From the NCBI GenBank assembly GCA_031274385.1, contig JAISQH010000061.1:1-7782 (forward strand): a DNA stretch of 7,782 nt, in the 5' to 3' direction. Below are positions 5,643 through 7,782 of this stretch, piece after piece. Both the position numbers and the translations under genes were made by a program. The notes under the pieces are model-generated. The model ran no database searches, was not told the DNA's origin, and saw only the letters and a program-made list of their open reading frames with translations. The DNA is from Planctomycetaceae bacterium. GTDB lineage: Bacteria > Planctomycetota > Planctomycetia > Pirellulales > Thermoguttaceae. Position 1 is the first letter of the stretch; every line of letters starts with the position of its first letter.

Positions 5643-6023
5643 ATGTGTCAGATTCGTTCTTACATCAAGGATTTTTGTGAACATGCAAGTGGTCATTGTG
5701 TTTGTCATCACCAAACCGCACGTCCAAGTCTTTGTCTCAACCCTGCTTGCGGCAAAACATTCCAAAGCCGTTGCCCGGCGCAGCTCTTTTGTTCGCTCGA
5801 ATGTCAGGAGCAAACAGAGTTTGGAAGGTCTATCCTTCAATTGGTTGATCGGGAACAAATTCATAATGACAAAGTGAAACGTCATCAGGAGCAAGTTCGG
5901 CAAGCATGTCGAAAATACAAAAAAACGGAAAAAGGCAAAATTCACCGGCGTCTTCAATGCAAACGCCGCCGCAAGAAACTCAAAGGGATTAAATCAGTAG
6001 CGGTTCTGGAGGTTGGTTTGTGA
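5643..6023 (+). CDS. small basic zinc-finger-type protein (C-x4-C ... CS-x2-C)
   Basis: A 126-residue protein. After a Cys/His-rich start (C12, H14, C19, C21, H22, H23) comes a finger with C31-x4-C36, then C50-S-x2-C54, where the second half reads LFCSLEC. The C-terminal half (75-114) is helical and highly basic, including KYKKTEKGK and CKRRRKKLK, which suits nucleic-acid binding. From memory, proteins with a YCS-x2-C finger followed by a 'yR.t..GK..r' basic helix are common and uncharacterised in planctomycetes; this was not checked. The start is set by an ideal Shine-Dalgarno. The gene ends in TGA followed directly by a second in-frame TGA. The next gene (6069) has the same finger in the same reading frame. 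No enzyme motif or membrane segment is present. Confidence 0.85.
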   Translation: MCQIRSYIKDFCEHASGHCVCHHQTARPSLCLNPACGKTFQSRCPAQLFCSLECQEQTEFGRSILQLVDREQIHNDKVKRHQEQVRQACRKYKKTEKGKIHRRLQCKRRRKKLKGIKSVAVLEVGL

Positions 6024-6068
6024 TGATCCTTCATTGGCATCAACTATTATAACGAACCTCCCGATCAC

Positions 6069-6608
6069 ATGGGAATTTCGGTGCAGATTATTTGCACTGA
6101 ACCGAAAATCACCGATGATCAATCAGTCATCGTCTTCTCATCGAACAAACATTTTTCCTGTGAGTCAATTGATGTTGTTTCCTGCGTTTTACAACCGTTG
6201 GTGACTGTTGATTCGGTCTTAGTTACGGTTACGTCTGCTTTCGCATCAACAATCGAGACAGAATCAAAATCTGTACCGGTACAACCGCTCTCTTCCCCGG
6301 CAAGCGGGTCATCTTTATGCAAGATTGCGCCCCTTTCTTCCGATTCCGAAGAGATAATATCGACGGAGGGTTATACATGTAACGAGCATTCTGAAAAAAA
6401 TCCAAAAAAACTTTGCGAACGTCCCGGTTGTCCTAATCATTTTGTTCCCGATATTCGGACACGGAATCATAAGTATTGCAGTTACAAATGTTACAATGCG
6501 ATTCGCCGTTCCCGAAGCAGGCTCATTCGTTGTTACCATTTGACTGGTTGTCGATTCGCTTTGGAGATTTATTGGCTTCTCGGCGGGACATTACACCGTC
6601 TGGAGTAG
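6069..6608 (+). CDS. hypothetical protein with the same finger motif as its upstream neighbour
   Basis: A 179-residue frame. Residues 1-100 are rich in Ser, Thr and Val and low in complexity, probably disordered. Residues 104-150 hold C104-x2-H107, C116-x4-C121, then C137-S-x2-C141 and a basic AIRRSRSRL, matching the finger layout of the protein at 5643-6023. The C-terminal 30 residues do not resemble the basic helix of that neighbour and may reflect a frameshift or divergence. ATG at 6069 lacks a Shine-Dalgarno; the frame is open upstream only to a TGA at 6024, with no better start, so initiation is uncertain. It may be a diverged duplicate, a decaying gene or a genuine second finger protein. 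The finger itself is convincing. Confidence 0.6.
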   Translation: MGISVQIICTEPKITDDQSVIVFSSNKHFSCESIDVVSCVLQPLVTVDSVLVTVTSAFASTIETESKSVPVQPLSSPASGSSLCKIAPLSSDSEEIISTEGYTCNEHSEKNPKKLCERPGCPNHFVPDIRTRNHKYCSYKCYNAIRRSRSRLIRCYHLTGCRFALEIYWLLGGTLHRLE

Positions 6609-6726
6609 ATGTCGGACATAGCGAAAATCGTCTTCTCGTGGTATTCTCCCTTGCGTTGCGAGCGAAAGGCTGTTCGTTGTTTGCCTTCACAAATTTTCAG
6701 TAACGTTTTTTAAGGAGTTTCGGTTG

Positions 6727-7029
6727 ATGTCCGAGAGAGGAAATACACGAAGAACCAAAGTGCTGAACAACAAAGAAGTGGAGGAATTCCGTCATTTTCA
6801 TTCCGGGTTACTTGAACGTTGCCCGCGTTGTGGTCGGATCATATTCCAACCTTGCCTCGCTTGCCTCACGGAGCTGGAAGGAGAGGTTGATGATCCATTT
6901 GATGCGGAGTCAGGTGATCCTGATTTGTTACGAATTCAGCTTGATGATGAAGAACGTCGCCGTTATGAATACCTGCATTTGGAAAAGATAGCAGAGACAG
7001 TCCGTCAAGGGGAGCAGAAAGATTCATGA
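6727..7029 (+). CDS. small CxxC zinc-type protein, first gene of a coupled operon
   Basis: A 100-residue protein with two CxxC pairs close together (C32/C35 and C43/C46: RCPRCGRIIFQPCLAC), followed by an acidic linker (50-65) and a charged helix LDDEERRRYEYLHLEKIAE (72-90). The knuckle could bind zinc and support protein or nucleic-acid contacts. AAGGAG at 6712-6717 lies nine bases before this ATG; a TTG at 6724, six bases from it, is an alternative start adding one residue. The stop overlaps the next start as ATGA. The 118 bases before it hold no convincing gene or terminator, so it may be transcribed with the finger genes upstream. The function is not recognised. Confidence 0.85.
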   Translation: MSERGNTRRTKVLNNKEVEEFRHFHSGLLERCPRCGRIIFQPCLACLTELEGEVDDPFDAESGDPDLLRIQLDDEERRRYEYLHLEKIAETVRQGEQKDS

Positions 7030-7406
7030 AAGAACAATATGGTACGACTCTTATTATTGTAACGTTATTGTTTCTCGTGTTCTCACGACCAGCAGTTTCA
7101 CCGGAGCCGGAACCGCCGCTTGCGTTGGAAATTGATCGGGAGCGGATTCGGGTAATCGGAACACTAATGAGAATTGTTTCGGACGAAATGATTCTTGCAG
7201 CTGACAGCGACAATATCGAAGAACATTTGCTCGGCAAAGCGGAAGAAATATTCGACGATTTTGCACGGGAATCCGATTTTCCGGGTCCGGATAGGATAAC
7301 AAAACCGCTTGCGCGAAAGATGGTACGACCTGTCACAAAAACAATTATCCGATATGTGGACAAAAAAAGTCAGGAACTTTCACAGGAACAAGGAGAAACA
7401 GAATGA
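7026..7406 (+). CDS. small membrane-anchored or secreted hypothetical protein
   Basis: A 126-residue protein opening with a hydrophobic segment (8-19, TLIIVTLLFLVF) followed by a Pro/Glu-rich stretch SPEPEPP (25-31), typical of a single N-terminal anchor or uncleaved signal. The rest (32-120) is a charged, helix-prone domain with acidic DSDNIEEHLL and basic PLARKMVRP parts. The start ATG overlaps the previous stop (ATGA, 7026-7029), with GGGGAG further upstream. The body would lie outside the cytoplasm if the first residues act as a signal anchor. No family is recognised. Its neighbours on the right also begin with membrane segments, suggesting a set of small envelope proteins made together. 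Confidence 0.82.
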   Translation: MKEQYGTTLIIVTLLFLVFSRPAVSPEPEPPLALEIDRERIRVIGTLMRIVSDEMILAADSDNIEEHLLGKAEEIFDDFARESDFPGPDRITKPLARKMVRPVTKTIIRYVDKKSQELSQEQGETE

Positions 7407-7726
7407 ATACAACAGTAATGATTCTTGCCGGTCTTGGCGGGTTCCTTTGGATTGTTGCCATGATCCGGGACTCAATCAAAAAAACGACCAATCATTCCGT
7501 TTGGAAAAGACTGTTTGATTATTTTGTGCGAAAACCAGATACGGAGATTGTTCCGAATGGTGTTCAGGAAAGTACTTCGTCGCCAACCTCAATAACCATT
7601 GAAGCGTTGGAAACCGAACTCGGTATTACTCCCGACGCTTATTTGTGCGACAGAATTTCTCGTATTAACGAAGCACTTGTTGCGCGGCGTGATGGTAGCA
7701 AAACCAAGAAGGGAGGTACGAAATGA
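7403..7726 (+). CDS. small single-pass membrane hypothetical protein
   Basis: A 107-residue protein with a clear N-terminal membrane segment (4-21, TVMILAGLGGFLWIVAMI) followed by positively charged RDSIKKTT. By the positive-inside rule the C-terminal part would then be cytoplasmic. A Ser/Thr linker (55-64) leads to a short helical domain TIEALETELGITPDAYLCDRI (65-85) and a Lys-rich tail. ATG overlaps the previous stop as ATGA, and AGGAG lies seven bases upstream (7391-7395). No family is recognised. Confidence 0.84.
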   Translation: MNTTVMILAGLGGFLWIVAMIRDSIKKTTNHSVWKRLFDYFVRKPDTEIVPNGVQESTSSPTSITIEALETELGITPDAYLCDRISRINEALVARRDGSKTKKGGTK

Positions 7727-7782
7727 AAAATCTCGGACTCATTTTGATTTCCGTTGCGCTGGTATTGGCGTTTCGTCCAGAC
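7723..7782 (+). CDS. N-terminal 20 codons of a membrane or secreted protein (runs off window)
   Basis: ATG at 7723 overlaps the previous stop (ATGA, 7723-7726), with GGGAGG (7711-7716) six bases upstream. The 20 visible residues are Lys-Asn followed by a hydrophobic run LGLILISVALVLAF, then RPD at the edge: a signal peptide or membrane anchor. It is the fourth gene of the coupled series. The open frame, ribosome site and overlap make it convincing despite its length. Confidence 0.8.
   Translation, partial: MKNLGLILISVALVLAFRPD

Noticed and set aside
6119..6322. Minus-strand frame of 67 codons with a surprisingly protein-like acidic product
   Set aside because: It lies antisense within the low-complexity half of the 6069-6608 gene, whose Ser/Thr/Val codons read as Asp/Glu/Thr on the other strand; no ribosome site was identified.
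6866..7363. 165-codon minus-strand frame
   Set aside because: Antisense shadow of two plus-strand genes that have ribosome sites and ATGA coupling.

Overview
This is an AT-leaning bacterial accessory region with no rRNA, tRNA, CRISPR array or recognisable transposase. Several small proteins have paired-cysteine (zinc-type) motifs and two genes form an uncharacterised pair. From memory these resemble proteins common in Planctomycetota genomes, so a planctomycete, perhaps a host-associated one, is my best guess. That assignment is an inference and is weak.

Layout: nearly everything from position 1 to about 5480 is coded on the minus strand, and everything from 5643 to the end on the plus strand. 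The two halves diverge from a 160-base spacer with hairpin potential. Minus strand, right to left: (a) a possible small or decayed ORF at 5240-5483; (b) a polysaccharide pyruvyl transferase-family protein (4486-5226) whose stop overlaps the start of (c) a stand-alone C39-type cysteine peptidase with a C-terminal zinc ribbon (3872-4489); (d) a non-coding stretch of about 800 bases carrying a 39-base direct repeat and several hairpins; (e) a 71-codon ORF that may be a remnant (2853-3068); (f) a 401-residue unknown protein (1491-2696) overlapping (g) a 295-residue protein with N-terminal CxC/CxC and a C-terminal helix-turn-helix (659-1546), closed by a clear intrinsic terminator (600-634); (h) a repeat-rich AT spacer (177-599); and (i) the first 58 codons of an unknown gene leaving the window at position 1.

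Plus strand: two successive genes (5643-6023 and 6069-6608) encode the same Cys-x4-Cys ... Cys-Ser-x2-Cys finger. They lie in the same reading frame, parted by a TGATGA double stop. A third zinc-type protein (6727-7029) begins an operon in which each stop overlaps the next start as ATGA: 6727-7029, 7026-7406, 7403-7726 and a gene entering at 7723. The last three each begin with a membrane or signal segment.

How the genes may work together (inference): the pyruvyl transferase-like enzyme and the peptidase are translationally coupled and probably act on one product, possibly a modified peptide or surface polymer, but no precursor peptide or exporter is visible. The 401/295 pair is likewise coupled and looks like a two-gene module with a DNA-binding partner. 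The plus-strand operon would make one small nucleic-acid-binding-type protein and several small envelope proteins in fixed ratio.
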